Origin: Metellina segmentata
Taxonomy: Eukaryota; Arthropoda; Arachnida; Araneae; Tetragnathidae
Reading direction: 5' to 3'
Assembly: GCA_947359465.1 (NCBI GenBank)
Contig: OX375872.1
Span: 82,454,931-82,518,930 of the forward strand
DNA: 64,000 bases
In this document: positions 27,601 to 34,900 of the stretch, piece after piece
Layout: each line of letters opens with the position of its first letter
Numbering within the stretch: the first letter of the stretch is position 1
Position numbers and translations under genes: made by a program
Notes under the pieces: generated by a model
The model's input: the letters and a program-made list of their open reading frames with translations, nothing else
The model's database searches: none
Told to the model about the DNA's origin: nothing

Positions 27601-27942
27601 TTTAATATTGGATGCTGTTTATTTTGACAAAAGATGCATGTTAGGTTCGTCGTTCTAGTAACCACCAGAGCTTATTAGGAGGGTATTTAATTAACGTTGC
27701 ACTGGAGCGACATAAATTTCAACCTTGGACTTGTCCATTTTTCACTTTGACTCGCTGCATTTTGAGCAATAAATTAAATGTTTAGTCATTTCAAATTTAC
27801 AAACCTTTACCCGCCGCATTTTCGCTTCAGAGACCTGCTTTAACACACTCTGTAAGCGAGGTCTAACATTTCTTAAATTTTCGGGCTCTGGTTTCTGTTT
27901 CATGTCTGCTTGACCAAGGTCGTCGCAATGTGGGATGTCCAT
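575..27942 (-). CDS. PLPBP: PLPBP (pyridoxal phosphate homeostasis protein, YggS/PROSC family), 5' four coding exons
   Basis: Coding join, read on the minus strand: 27942-27811, 16450-16349, 12912-12877, 653-575, continuing left of the window. Each exon has AG/GT borders and the frame carries through. The product is a cytosolic/mitochondrial PLP-binding protein that buffers free PLP and supplies B6 enzymes. Recognisable segments are NVRPRLQSVLKQVSEAKMRR (N-terminal helix), VIVVAVGKIKPVELIVEAY (PLP-lysine strand; the family usually has VAVSKTKP, so Lys is kept at about residue 56 with Gly for Ser), GQRHFGENYVKELQMKSNH and CPDIKWHFIGHVQTNKVKK. About 116 residues are seen; the family is usually 230-280, so the C-terminal half lies outside. 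The start is the first Met after an in-frame TAA 12 bases upstream. Introns of 11.4, 3.4 and 12.2 kb are filled with transposons. Identification is by family motifs; exact splice sites are inferred. Confidence 0.93.
731..802. repeat. two tandem 36-bp units
   Basis: The unit TTACAGAATGAGCAATTAAA followed by (T/A)TGAAATCTATGATTA occurs at 731-766 and 767-802 with one mismatch. It lies just outside the left arm of the long inverted repeat. Confidence 0.9.
1242..1526 (-). pseudogene. transposon-associated protein, C-terminal remnant (unassigned family)
   Basis: The frame encodes YDNKLWIGEALDKCKEERVA, then FMHPPYFWRTKIDCCWVPYE. This resembles the C-terminal YDN.W.G.I.......V.FMHP......W....D.CWVP..NI arrangement of uncharacterised transposon-linked proteins in arthropods and cnidarians. 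I recall that resemblance only from general familiarity. An upstream piece on the same strand at about 2944-3180 (TRESHFCKPLDSKNILVKK) continues it, separated by the Tc1-like insertion at 1544-2941 and a frameshift. It ends at the inner edge of the left inverted arm, so it belongs to the 820-7500 element. Function unknown. Confidence 0.45.
1544..2941 (+). mobile_element. Tc1-like transposon, copy 1
   Basis: Terminal inverted repeats CACTCTATAACAAAAAAATC followed by GACGCACC (left end has T for the first C; right end reads GACACACC). TA target duplications lie at 1542-1543 and 2942-2943. Length 1398 bp. It is homologous over its whole length to the copy at 52548-55604 once the latter's insert is removed. 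Confidence 0.9.
1791..2846 (+). pseudogene. Tc1-family DD34E transposase, inactivated
   Basis: One continuous frame from MPHRRIQAHYEQLSEFERG to the stop at 2844-2846 is broken by TGA at 1908-1910 (CGA in copy 2) and TAG at 2310-2312 (CAG in copy 2). It has a 9-bp in-frame deletion near 2163. Homeodomain-like N-terminus, then catalytic positions: the first Asp is changed to Asn (VFSNESRF; VFSDESRF in copy 2), while QQDNARPH and SPDLSPIEHVWD keep the second Asp and the Glu. C-terminus VACIQARGGSALYRARY. About 351 codons, normal for the family. The stops and the lost catalytic Asp make it non-functional. Confidence 0.9.
3599..5757 (+). mobile_element. probable PIF/Harbinger-like element remnant
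   Basis: It contains the decayed Myb/SANT-type gene at 3952-4470. Candidate ends are GGGCCATATTCAAAT at 3599 after TTA, and the reverse complement GGGGCATATTTGAAAT at about 5757 next to TTAT. The TIR match is short and imperfect and the TTA duplication is not exact, so the borders are tentative. Confidence 0.35.
3952..4295 (+). pseudogene. Harbinger-type Myb/SANT-like DNA-binding protein, exon 1 remnant
   Basis: ATG at 3952 starts MSKESEVLVAALEVHPNLMS, like the LV..V..HP.L start of MADF/Myb-SANT adaptors that accompany PIF/Harbinger transposases. A shifted frame then reads TGGGEAITNKLILLEEQTLN and FIGPS, which matches the family's TGGGP...LT..EE..L..IG block. A TAA and several shifts break it. 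A GTAAGT donor at 4296 and an acceptor at 4386-4387 lead to APSPSPSQPPVKENFQTQQF (4388-4447), the proline-rich linker typical of these proteins, then a stop. Confidence 0.5.
5760..6990. other. no recognised content
   Basis: AT-rich intron sequence between the Harbinger-like remnant and the right inverted arm of the 820-7500 element. It has several poly-T runs and no coding signature or TE ends that I could match. Confidence 0.4.
7820..9196 (-). mobile_element. piggyBac-like element, degenerate
   Basis: Flanked by TTAA at 7816-7819 and 9197-9200. Terminal inverted repeats are CACTAGAACGTCCGCC (left) and CACTAGAACATCCGTC (right, reverse complement). Length 1377 bp. Palindromic GGTGTC...GACACC motifs occur near each end (7861, about 8982, 9163). 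It carries a minus-strand transposase N-terminal remnant. Confidence 0.88.
8280..8719 (-). pseudogene. piggyBac transposase, N-terminal fragment
   Basis: Read on the minus strand from an ATG at 8719: MAHWKGQNPG, two stops, then ELAENELDVGELSCSNFDSD. An acidic Glu/Asp/Ser-rich stretch follows (SECEESEESTDETDN), then GRFAARFVLRRSSCPTN and SWLLFIDNCIFEHIIKC. This is the acidic N-terminus and start of the DDE fold of piggyBac-derived proteins. A stop follows NVEAR, and none of the catalytic aspartates is present. The 3' two thirds of the gene is deleted. Confidence 0.75.
9673..9814. mobile_element. 142-bp hAT-type MITE
   Basis: Terminal inverted repeats CAGTGGTGCAGCCA and CAGTGGCGCAGCCA. A perfect 8-bp target duplication GTACAGAA lies at 9665-9672 and 9815-9822, as expected for hAT. 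No coding capacity. Its internal phrase with AAAGTCCACTA and TTTGTCTTTGGAA is repeated just outside at about 9875-9920, suggesting a second decayed copy. Confidence 0.9.
10471..10898. mobile_element. 428-bp PIF/Harbinger-type MITE
   Basis: TAA duplications at 10468-10470 and 10899-10901. Inverted ends share GGCC.....CACA.CCGGTT followed by TTTCAAC.TGCG. A three-base TAA duplication with GG-start ends fits PIF/Harbinger. The open frames inside have no protein signature. Confidence 0.75.
10902..11924. other. unassigned intron sequence
   Basis: Includes a TATAAA box-like stretch at about 11071 followed by GGGGTGTGGTC, and an AATAAA near 11308. I considered a solo LTR but found no matching TG/CA ends. 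No gene recognised. Confidence 0.35.
11925..11990. repeat. dispersed repeat also present at 20455-20525
   Basis: Both contain CATGACGT.TCACGGC.GC followed by GGAAAC.GTAGCTT. It is probably part of the same non-autonomous transposon family as the 19578-20690 element. Confidence 0.5.
12150..12471. mobile_element. two hAT-like terminal remnants
   Basis: Two consecutive ends read, in reverse complement, CAGGGATGAGATTCTTCCGA (at 12291) and CAGGGGTGAAAATCTTCCGC (at 12471). The second is followed by the palindrome CCGCGTTAACGCGG. CAGGG-type ends fit hAT. Opposite ends were not found. Confidence 0.4.
12877..12912 (-). CDS. PLPBP: PLPBP coding exon 3 (36-bp microexon)
   Basis: Twelve codons, VKELQMKSNHFM, with TATATAG acceptor and GTAAGA donor, phase 0 at both ends. 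It continues the conserved family block GENYVQEL.EK. from exon 2. The exon is too short for open-frame searches and was found by looking for the missing family segment. Confidence 0.87.
12913..13990. other. intron sequence, nothing recognised
   Basis: AT-rich, with A/T runs and a short (AAT)n at about 13616-13632. No family match seen. Confidence 0.4.
14000..14413. repeat. five copies of GGGGTACAATGAAAC, left end of pogo-like element
   Basis: Copies at 14000-14014 (one mismatch), 14017-14031, 14357-14371 and 14382-14396, plus a reverse copy at 14399-14413. The last two form a near-perfect 32-bp palindrome (14382-14413). Likely binding sites, but no direct evidence. Confidence 0.9.
14713..15628 (+). 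pseudogene. pogo-type (DDE_1) transposase, C-terminal half, frameshifted
   Basis: Pieces in successive frames: TVHNPPKVLSQ, then KGPKQIGQLTSGERGVLATM, then the longest part with MLNGALHGTAGDARKSGWM, LAVPIMDNHESHI (second catalytic Asp), LPPHTSSKLQPLD (third acidic position) and the helix ENITKGFSATEIWPFNRE (ENITK is QNITK in the sequence). A further frame gives the usual tail YISPQEIKPYPKADLRK with basic residues. The HTH N-terminus and first catalytic Asp are absent. At least two frameshifts make it non-functional. Pogo-like proteins are normally 450-600 residues. Confidence 0.85.
15916..16151. repeat. four copies of GGGGTACAATGAAAC, right end of pogo-like element
   Basis: Reverse copies at 15916-15930, 15938-15952 and 16137-16151, and a forward copy at 15960-15974. 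The last pair around 15938-15974 is convergent. Confidence 0.9.
16349..16450 (-). CDS. PLPBP: PLPBP coding exon 2 (PLP-lysine exon)
   Basis: A 102-bp, 34-codon exon with a TTGCAG acceptor at 16456-16451 and a GTAAGT donor from 16348. It encodes SADSVIVVAVGKIKPVEL and then IVEAYKLGQRHFGENY, the diagnostic PLP-lysine strand and following helix of the YggS fold. Both borders are phase 0. Confidence 0.92.
16451..17455. other. PLPBP intron 1 sequence, nothing recognised
   Basis: AT-rich sequence upstream of PLPBP exon 2. It has a polypyrimidine acceptor next to 16451 and no other recognised feature. Confidence 0.4.
17457..17740 (-). mobile_element. Helitron 3' region fragment
   Basis: Contains CAGTTCTTTTCATGGGGTCA, the GACCACTGCTCGCTAACCCC phrase and the hairpin-like GGTTTGTGAAGCAAACC (17557-17573), all shared with the 3' regions of the Helitrons at 24336 and 52075. 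Terminal hairpin degraded. Confidence 0.6.
17929..18741 (+). mobile_element. Helitron family 2 copy, plus orientation
   Basis: Begins TCTCTATATTAAAAAAATG and ends near AACCCCTAG|TAG. It is the reverse complement of the copy at 22154-23521 over most of its length (for example ATTAGTTTAGGATGCATTAAG and GTACCTCTCAATGTGAATTT). Non-coding. Confidence 0.7.
18742..19577. other. intron sequence, nothing recognised
   Basis: AT-rich sequence between the Helitron copy and the TAGGCCT-ended element. Open frames on both strands lack any family signature. Confidence 0.4.
19578..20690. mobile_element. non-autonomous element with TAGGCCT ends and internal inverted repeat
   Basis: Left end TAGGCCTTTCATTGCGGCAT, right end (reverse complement) TAGGCCTGTGCGATGTATCA. 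An internal inverted pair contains GCTAGCTAAAGCTATGGTTT (about 19868) against TAGCTTGGGATGGCTGTGTA (about 20519), with GAGATCGGG..AAATC.CGAT shared further in. Flanks CTCATTAG and CCCCCTAG could be a decayed 8-bp duplication. A Helitron-like fragment lies inside at about 20040-20350. Confidence 0.5.
20895..21705 (-). mobile_element. Helitron family 1 copy, 3' end eroded
   Basis: In reverse complement the 5' end reads A|TCTCTAATATTATAAAATGA at 21705/21706. The body carries repeated blocks around CGTTGAAATTTTCAATCTAT (about 21087) and CCGTTGAAATTTTTTACTCT (about 21342). At the 3' side only the GGCAACGCCG phrase remains near 20900. Confidence 0.7.
21716..23932 (-). mobile_element. Helitron family 1 copy interrupted by a family 2 Helitron
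   Basis: Starts at CTAGC (21716) and resumes after the insert at 23522 with AATCATACATTTAGGAATC, which continues the TTTAAAGAA left at 22153. The same uninterrupted sequence is seen at 31013. The 5' end dissolves into a (TA)n run at about 23933-23951. Confidence 0.65.
22154..23521 (-). mobile_element. Helitron family 2 copy (Helentron-like), 1368 bp
   Basis: In reverse complement it runs from T|TCTCTCTATATTAAAAAAATG to GGGGGCGGAGCCCCCTAG|T. The empty site is known from the family 1 host element, placing the insertion between two T residues. The 3' portion contains perfect short hairpins: GGGGGCTCCGCCCCC (22157-22171) and GGTTTGCTTCGCAAACC (22221-22237, 22263-22279, 22423-22439). No coding capacity; non-autonomous. 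Confidence 0.75.
24336..24555 (-). mobile_element. Helitron family 1, 3' terminal fragment
   Basis: Begins A|CTAGCCACTACGTGGCCAG at 24335/24336, the reverse complement of the terminal hairpin plus CTAG end, followed by the CGGGGTCAGGTGTCACCACT phrase. The 5' part is missing. Confidence 0.7.
24575..24945. mobile_element. 371-bp TTAA-type MITE
   Basis: TTAA at 24571-24574 and TTAC (decayed TTAA) at 24946-24949. Inverted ends are TGCCCAGCCTTCTGATTTGA and, reverse complement, TGCCCAGCTTCCTCAATTGA, followed by GGACAG on both. A TTAA target with these ends suggests piggyBac-type mobilisation. Confidence 0.7.
24946..26320. other. intron sequence, nothing recognised
   Basis: No transposon ends or conserved coding blocks found. 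Open frames at 24917-25168 and 25685-25924 have no family signature. Confidence 0.4.
26325..26835. repeat. diverged tandem repeat, ~95-103-bp period, about five to six units
   Basis: Each unit carries GGAGGAATT, then GATAAGTCACAGC.TATAA, a C-rich stretch, and CCATGC.TATAAACCACTGTA. The GGAATT anchors lie at 26417, 26512, 26610, 26713 and 26814, so spacing is 95, 98, 103 and 101 bp. Confidence 0.85.
26840..27810. other. start of PLPBP intron 1
   Basis: Intron sequence. At 27680-27720 a TATTTAATTAACGTTGCACT phrase resembles TATTTAATTAACGTCGCACC at about 51035, and more loosely the SINE 3' domain. Nothing else recognised. Confidence 0.35.
27811..27942 (-). CDS. PLPBP: PLPBP coding exon 1
   Basis: Forty-four codons from MDIPHCDDLGQADMKQKP to EAKMRR, ending at a GTAAAG donor (27810-27805), phase 0. 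An open frame runs past the donor to 27742, but that extension is intron. The ATG at 27942-27940 is the first in frame after a stop. It lies 981 bp from the COX20 start codon on the opposite strand. Confidence 0.9.
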
Positions 27943-28131
27943 ATTTATTCTTTATAAATCTAAATAATTTAAAATGGAAATAGATTCATTCGATGTGATA
28001 TCGCTGTTTGACTTTGATCTTTCAAATTTGTCTGAACTTTGAATTGGATTTGGTGGGTAAACATGTATCTCACTCAACGATGGAAGAACTCAATTTAACG
28101 AAGAGGACCATCAAAGGAGCCACAATTACAA

Positions 28132-28143
28132 TGCGCATGTGCT
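28132..28143. promoter_or_regulatory. NRF-1-like motif
   Basis: TGCGCATGTGCT matches the NRF-1 consensus YGCGCAYGCGCR at all but two positions. Confidence 0.4.
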
Positions 28144-28602
28144 GATTTTCTCAGTGATTACTTTCGTCTGCCGTCAGTAAGGAACCCTGATGATCTGATT
28201 GGTACAAGTGAGAAGGCAGTAGACTTTGGCGATATCACTAATTTTGTCGTTATTCTAGTTCTGTCGCCAATCAAATAAGCAACACTTGTAGGACGTAGGA
28301 CGGTAGCTTTTTTTGCAAAATGGTTTTCATTTTTGTCTGGCAGAATGTGTACTTCGTATTCGATCCATTGATTCAACTTTGTAATTCAAATGGAGAAAAA
28401 CTACAAGCAATGATTTAATACAAGGAAAGAAACAATGTTTGCATCGGCTTTCTTTTCCTACTAGTTTTTCAAATGATGCATTCTGTTGAGTCTGCTTGAT
28501 CTGGAATACTACCCTACAGACTTTGGGGTTGGTAACTGAAAATATCAAATTGGCAATTTTTTTTCCGGCAATTTATGGCAGATTTAAACAGCTCTTTAGC
28601 TT

Positions 28603-28614
28603 TGCGCTTGCGCA
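28603..28614. promoter_or_regulatory. NRF-1-like motif
   Basis: TGCGCTTGCGCA differs from YGCGCAYGCGCR at one position (A to T) and is nearly palindromic. It lies 310 bp upstream of the COX20 ATG. Confidence 0.45.
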
Positions 28615-28673
28615 GTTTGCTAGCTCTTACGAATCAGACTGGGCATAGCCAAATGGATGGTTCACTACTAGCG

Positions 28674-28682
28674 GCATGCGCA
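28674..28682. promoter_or_regulatory. NRF-1-like half site
   Basis: GCATGCGCA, part of GGCATGCGCACC, 242 bp upstream of the COX20 ATG. Confidence 0.35.
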
Positions 28683-28923
28683 CCACATGCTTATGGTCTC
28701 CTAAAAAAGTTCTGTATTTACGTAAGAAACCCGAGTTATTCCGAAATTCAGCCGCTTAAATAAAACCTGAAATTTTTTTTCAAATTTTGAACATTGCCAA
28801 ATATGATGGACATTTAAGACCTGTTGCAAAGGTCTCCATAAACATTTCAGTGTTTGATTTGATTCAAATTGAAAGAATATAAAAGTCCCCTTAAACAACT
28901 TTCAATGTCATAAAAGTAAAACT

Positions 28924-28947
28924 ATGGAAGAAAAAGAAGACGATAGA
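28924..28947 (+). CDS. COX20: COX20 coding exon 1
   Basis: Eight codons MEEKEDDR, then a GTATGT donor at 28948, phase 0. Family members begin with a short acidic or polar stretch, which fits. The join to exon 2, nearly 10 kb away, is inferred. Confidence 0.8.
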
Positions 28948-31900
28948 GTATGTGAGAATTATTTTTCAATATTTCAGTTTTTTTGAGACATTAATTTAAA
29001 GAAATCAATGAATTTGAACCTGATAGATTTCCTATGATATTCACTAGATTTCTCTATTATGAAAAAATGTGATTTCTTCAGATTTCCTCAATAAAATCTA
29101 TTTTAATTATAATTTGTCACTAAACATTCCATATTTTTTTAAATATCAATTTTTATATATTGAACCTTAGTACTAGCAATAAATTCAAGTATATCTACTT
29201 CAGCTGTTGATACATCCCCGATCATTTCATAGTAGTATTGCTCAATTCGACAGTTGAGCAGGCATTACTGATAAAATTCTGTGATTTGAATTCCTTTCAC
29301 TCAATTTTCTTGTTTGCATACATTAATTGAGCATTGTCATCAATTCAGTCCATCATTGAATACCACTTTTTAATTTGATAGAAGTATAAATAAAAGCTTG
29401 GTCAAGGGCCATTGTCAATTACTCAGCATATTCTCTAATGAACTATGTATGTTTTGACAGCTGGTGTAAATTGCATGAATTTATTGCTAGTACTAATGTT
29501 CAAGATGCATACATTAATCTTTGTTCAGAAAAATTCAAAATGTTTCAACTGAATTTTTGAATTAAAGGGTATAGAGCAGGGCTCGAAATACCCAGGTGCA
29601 CTGTGCACATGAAAATATAATTGTGCTACTAATTTTTACCACTAAGTGCACGCAGTGCACCTAATTTAAAAACTCAGGTGAACGCAGTGCACCTGTATTA
29701 AAAAATCTATTTTGAGGCCTGATATAGAGTTTCATTCACTGTAAACAGTTATCTAATCGCATGTTTTGCATACTAAGTCGTGTTTGGTATATTGAAGATC
29801 TAAACAACCCAACAATTAACTTCCTTTTTATGATTTCGGTTCTATTTATTACCTTTAAGAAGAAATGAAAAAAACACTTATTTCATAAAAAAGTGAAATC
29901 TATATTGAAAATCTTCTAACAGAATAGAATGAAATTGATTCCAGTAATGACCAAATACCTGTTACAAGCAAGAACTTGAATAACATTCTAATAAAATTCA
30001 TGAAAAAATGTGTGGTGTATGATTACTTTGATGACACACTTTGGAAACTCGAATACACCAACTTTAAATTTGAGTTCATTATTGATTTATTAGAAAGGTA
30101 AACACAAACAAAAAACACACAAGAACAATTAAATAAAATACCAAATTATCAAATACATGAAGCTAGAAAATAGTGTACAGTAAGTAATTACTAAAAAACA
30201 CTGTTTAGTTGAAAATTCATTTCCTCAGACCTCACTTGAGAATTTTTAAGTTTCAATAAATTTATCAAAATTGATATTTTTAGCTACATTTTTCAACACA
30301 AGAACTGGTGTAAAAAGGTAGCTTCTTTTCCTCTTTTTAGATTATGGCACTTATAAGATTTGTCTCACTTATAAGTTCTGGTGTAGTTAATGATAACATC
30401 AAAATATTTTGTTCAAATTATTGGAATATGTAAGCAATAAAATTTCAAATATTTTGGTATTAAATATTTATAAAAAACAATACAAGTACTTTGTTTAAAT
30501 TCACTGTTCTTTGAAATTGGAAACTGAAATCAAACCAATAATCATTAGTGATGCTTCATATTCCTGTTTGTATTATTGGTTCAATTAAACTGCTCATTCT
30601 TAATCATATTAAGGTTGTTTCATATTGTTTCACAAATTGGATAACAGCCATAACGATCAGTGGTGCTGGTTTGCTCCGCAAACCAAATGGGAATTCTGCG
30701 TAACATCGCAATCTCTTGCGAAAATATAAATATTTTATTGAAAATTATGCATTAAAAGAAAATCAAGCGTATAAGGTATCTATCTAGTGTCAAATTTTCT
30801 GCAGATTTCAAATCTGTTGAAATTTTCAATCTATCTTTAATTATCCCGATTTTATAAAAAAAAAGAACTTGACAATGCCAGCCAAAATGTTTTTTTATTT
30901 CTTTTGCTGATATTGTTAGAAGGCAAGAAATGTAATCTGTTTATTTTTTCAACGTGACGTCACAATCTCTTGCGAAAATATAGCAGATATATTCAATTTT
31001 AAAATTACTTATTTAAAGAAAATCATATTTTTAGGTATTGATCTAATGTAAAATTTTCTGTCGATTTCAAATCTGTCGAAATTTTACACTATCTTTAATG
31101 GTCTAGGAGATGGAAAAAAGAACTAGTAACTCCAGTTAAAAGATTATTTGTTTTTTATCGTCTGCTGGAAAATCCTTCCTTCGTGCAAAACGGAAACGAA
31201 AAAAATAAATTTAGAATCTGTAATCTTCTGTTGCATTCAGTAATGATTAAATTTCATTAAATTCATTTTGAAATGTTCTAGATTAAATTTTAAAATTTGC
31301 TGCAACCCAAAAATTTCAAAAACATTGGACTACCTGTGTGCCAAATCCCATCACTGTAAGTGCCATAGATTTGTCAGGACTTTGTGAGCAAGAAACAAAC
31401 ATACAAACACTTTCTTTTATAATATAAGAGATACCCAGCTCTACCATTAAGTACTTTTTGGTAGACTAAGGTGCACTGTTTCATTCCGGCTTGCTAAATT
31501 GGTGACTGACAGACGTGATTTGAACACATAAAAATTTAAAATTTCGATGGATGGTCCATGATGGATAGTTGAATCGCCAATGCAGTGCTAATCATTTTCA
31601 ACAACCCTGGATTCGCTTAATATTGAGGGGAAATTATCATTTAACTGTTAAAAGTTGAGCTGTTGTGTTTAACAAATACTAAAAAAATATCTTTCAAAGC
31701 TGAATGGTGCTGGAAACCTTTTCTATGCTTGAAATGTTTAGAAGTTGTTACTGCATTCATGACTTCAGCTTGGACTATAACTATATTCCTCATGTCATTT
31801 TTTTCATCTTATGTCATTGTCAGTCAAAATGCAACTTTCTTCTGTTCATAATTTGCCACACCCAGTTCTGTCTATTAATCCCAAAGGAACATTTTCACTC

Positions 31901-34900
31901 TTAATGAGCTCTCTTCCTTTATGGCTTTGAGCAGGACCTAAATTTTATTGATGTGCCTTCTTTTATCAGTACTTCATGGACAGTGCCCCTTAGAGAGAAA
32001 TTCTGTTTGCTATAGAAGATACACAAAAATTTTTAGGTCATTTTGAAGTTTTTGGCCCAATGCTCTTTTGACCTGGGTTATAATCAAACAAATGTCTGAT
32101 TTACCCTTCACCATAAAACAAAACCTTTTTATGCATTTCTAATGGTATGTGAACTACAAAACTAGAAAGGATAAAAACTAATAGATGGGTCTAGTATAAA
32201 TGTAAAAAAAATGAAAGATCACATAAAAAAAACCTAGATCTTCCGAGTTGCTTGGGGAAATGCTAAACAATGTCAAAAACCTATCAAAAGCAGCGTTTTC
32301 CCAAATTATAGTAGTTTTGAGACAAAATTTTCTCATCTTCCGTAATTGTCAAATATATCTTGACTGGTTGCATTGGTAGTGCACCATAGTGGAATGCACT
32401 TTATTTATCCTATGAATGTTTGGGGATCAGTTCGGATTAAGTAGTAAGTACAATGGTTTCTATAAATTAAGAAACTTTAAAAATATTGATAATTTCACAA
32501 AAATATAGGGGAAAGTGGGGGTTAAATCAAGCTTTTTTTTAGAAGCCCCTAAAACCAAACTATTAAATATATTTTAATGAAACTTTTGATGCATTTAATA
32601 TACATTGGATTCATATAGATTGAACATGAAGCATAACCATTCAATTTTGTTAGATTGTTTTCTCAGTGATACATTTAAAAGAGCATGTTTTGATAGCCCC
32701 TCTTTACCTCATGGTGGGGGTAGTTCTAAAATTAGTGTATTATATTGGAAAACAGCCATAATGGAGTTACCCGTGACTGGAATTCATAGCCTATTGCATA
32801 ACAGCCATCACGGGCAACGCTCATTGCCAAATTCGAATTGAGAAGATATCCAACCTTTCCAAAACCTTTTCATTGGTTAAAACCTCGCCACTCTTGCTCT
32901 GTACTCTTTTTCTTTGAAATCTCAATGGCTAAAACAGTATTTACAGATGGAGTGGGAGAGAGTTTGCAGTATTGCTTTTTTAAATCTTTTGAAGGTGTGT
33001 TGAGAGAAACTGCTACAGAAGATACAATGCTCTTAGTTGTTTCTCTTTTCTGTAATGAGAATATGGTGTTGGATGGCCTTTTTGTTCAGAGGATAAAGTC
33101 CAGCTCCTTTAAATCCTTTTACTGCATTCGCCGGCTTCATTCTTCCAAACACCTAAGATTGTTGGGTGCTTTGAGGTTTATGGTAATGACAGTTGTTAAC
33201 CTTCTCTATTGTTCAGATTTTTTTTTTAGTCAGAAGAGTGGAGTTAGTTTGATTTAGAATTTGTTAGTAGAGATTAGAAATCAGATTAATTGGTTCGTTG
33301 TGGTTTCGAAAGCTTGGATCATCAGATTGCAGAAGTTTTCAGTATTTGTCGTTTGGAATTTTAAAGATTCAAAAAGTTTTTTTCGTTCTTTGTTGTATTT
33401 ATTGCAAGTAAATAAAACGTGGTCTAGTGAATATTCTATTTTACATAATGTGCCCACTTTCCCCCACCTGAGCCTATGCCATTACCTTCGAATTTGGTGA
33501 GGTAAAATGATGAGATGCTGATCACACACATATGCAAATGTGTCTGGCATCGTATGACTTCAGATGTCACCAATACAAACAAGTATTTGGAAAAGGATCA
33601 ATATTTTCCTCATTCAAATTGAGAAATGAAATTACAAATAGTCATTAAAAAAACTTTGTGTGGCAAGGTTTATGATACAGAGGTATCATCAAATGTGGAG
33701 GAGCAAAGACAGGCTGATATTGCAAGATCGCTGACAGTTTGTTGTTTGGTGGTCCGCAGGATATGAAACCCATTTCAAGCAACAGAATCATCATGTCGCT
33801 GACTCATCCTAGGGCAACGACAGGCTCCAATGACCACTATGCGCACTTACCTGCATGAAGGAATGGGACTGCTACCACAACCCTGCTACTGCAGCTACAT
33901 GAAGGCTAATATTCTCTATTGTATACAGAAGGAGAACTATGTTGATCAGCGATCAGTAGTGTGTGTGCCCCATGACTGGCCAGAGTAGATCTCATTTAAA
34001 TTGGGCACAAATGCATATTAATTGGAGTGAAGATCAAAGAAGATGCATTCATTCATGAATAGGTCCAGAATTTCTTTATAGAATGATTCTTGATGCATTT
34101 TAATCTAGGGAGATTCTAGTACGTACACAATATCAACCTTCTCAATCCCATCAAAAGGTCAGGTATAGTTGTGGGGGCAGTGTACTCGTTTTGGAGTTAT
34201 TTTTTTTAGGGAAGTTACTTCTATGTACTCACAGAGGGAGCTATGAATTGTAACCACTAGAGATGAGGTTATCAGGGCTCCTAAAACGTCACCTTTTTGT
34301 TTTTGTCACTTTTTTGACATTTTGTCACTTTTTCAGGGGTTTTAAATTCTATTTGGAGAAGAAAAATTTTTGGTGTGCAATTAAAACAATTCATATTTCC
34401 TCTAAAAAAACAGGGTTCGCACGAATTCAATTTCGAAATTCGTGCTACTTTCCACCGCAAGAATGGATTCAAAAACGTACCGTTTCAACTGTAAAAGGAT
34501 ACTTCACGTTGCCCATGGTGTATTAGCAGAAAGTTCCAGAAATTTTCCCATGAGAAAAGGCTATCAGTAAGGGAAGCATGGCCATCTGCATATCCGACCC
34601 CTCTTACCTAATTACCTAACTTGAGCGATAGAACCTTGAGTGGCATTTATGACTGATGCTTTCCTTTCATAGTATTGTGTGGCGTATCATTTAACGCGAG
34701 AGAGATATCACTGGTCGACAGTGTTCAACAAAAGGAGGAACCCTCTAGGAGTTCAGACGCTGACAGCTCGTAAATGGTGATCGATGCTAGCGGTCACTTA
34801 AAAGGGGGATAACATCCTCTATACTCAGATCTGAGGGCTGTTTCAACAGACCCGTTTTATTTTCTGATTCTGGAATAAGACGAGAATGGAGAGGTCAAGA

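Larger units (their letters stand above)
27943..28923. promoter_or_regulatory. shared divergent promoter region of PLPBP and COX20
   Basis: The 981 bp separate the two start codons, which face away from each other. The stretch is less AT-rich than its surroundings and contains CpG dinucleotides and GCGCATGCGC-type motifs at 28132, 28603 and 28674. No TATA box is placed convincingly. Open frames within it (28158-28376 minus, 28575-28763 plus) have no recognised product. Confidence 0.7.

Noticed and set aside
27742..27810. Extension of the PLPBP N-terminal frame past 27811
   Set aside because: A GTAAAG donor at 27810 joins in phase to exon 2, which continues the conserved family sequence. The extension does not.
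28158..28763. Open frames in the divergent promoter region (28158-28376, 28327-28548, 28575-28763)
   Set aside because: No recognised domains. They lie between two well-supported divergent first exons and are better explained as promoter and 5' UTR sequence.
32838..33257. 139-codon open frame on the plus strand
   Set aside because: It is the opposite strand of a pogo-type transposase remnant, and the translation has no family similarity.
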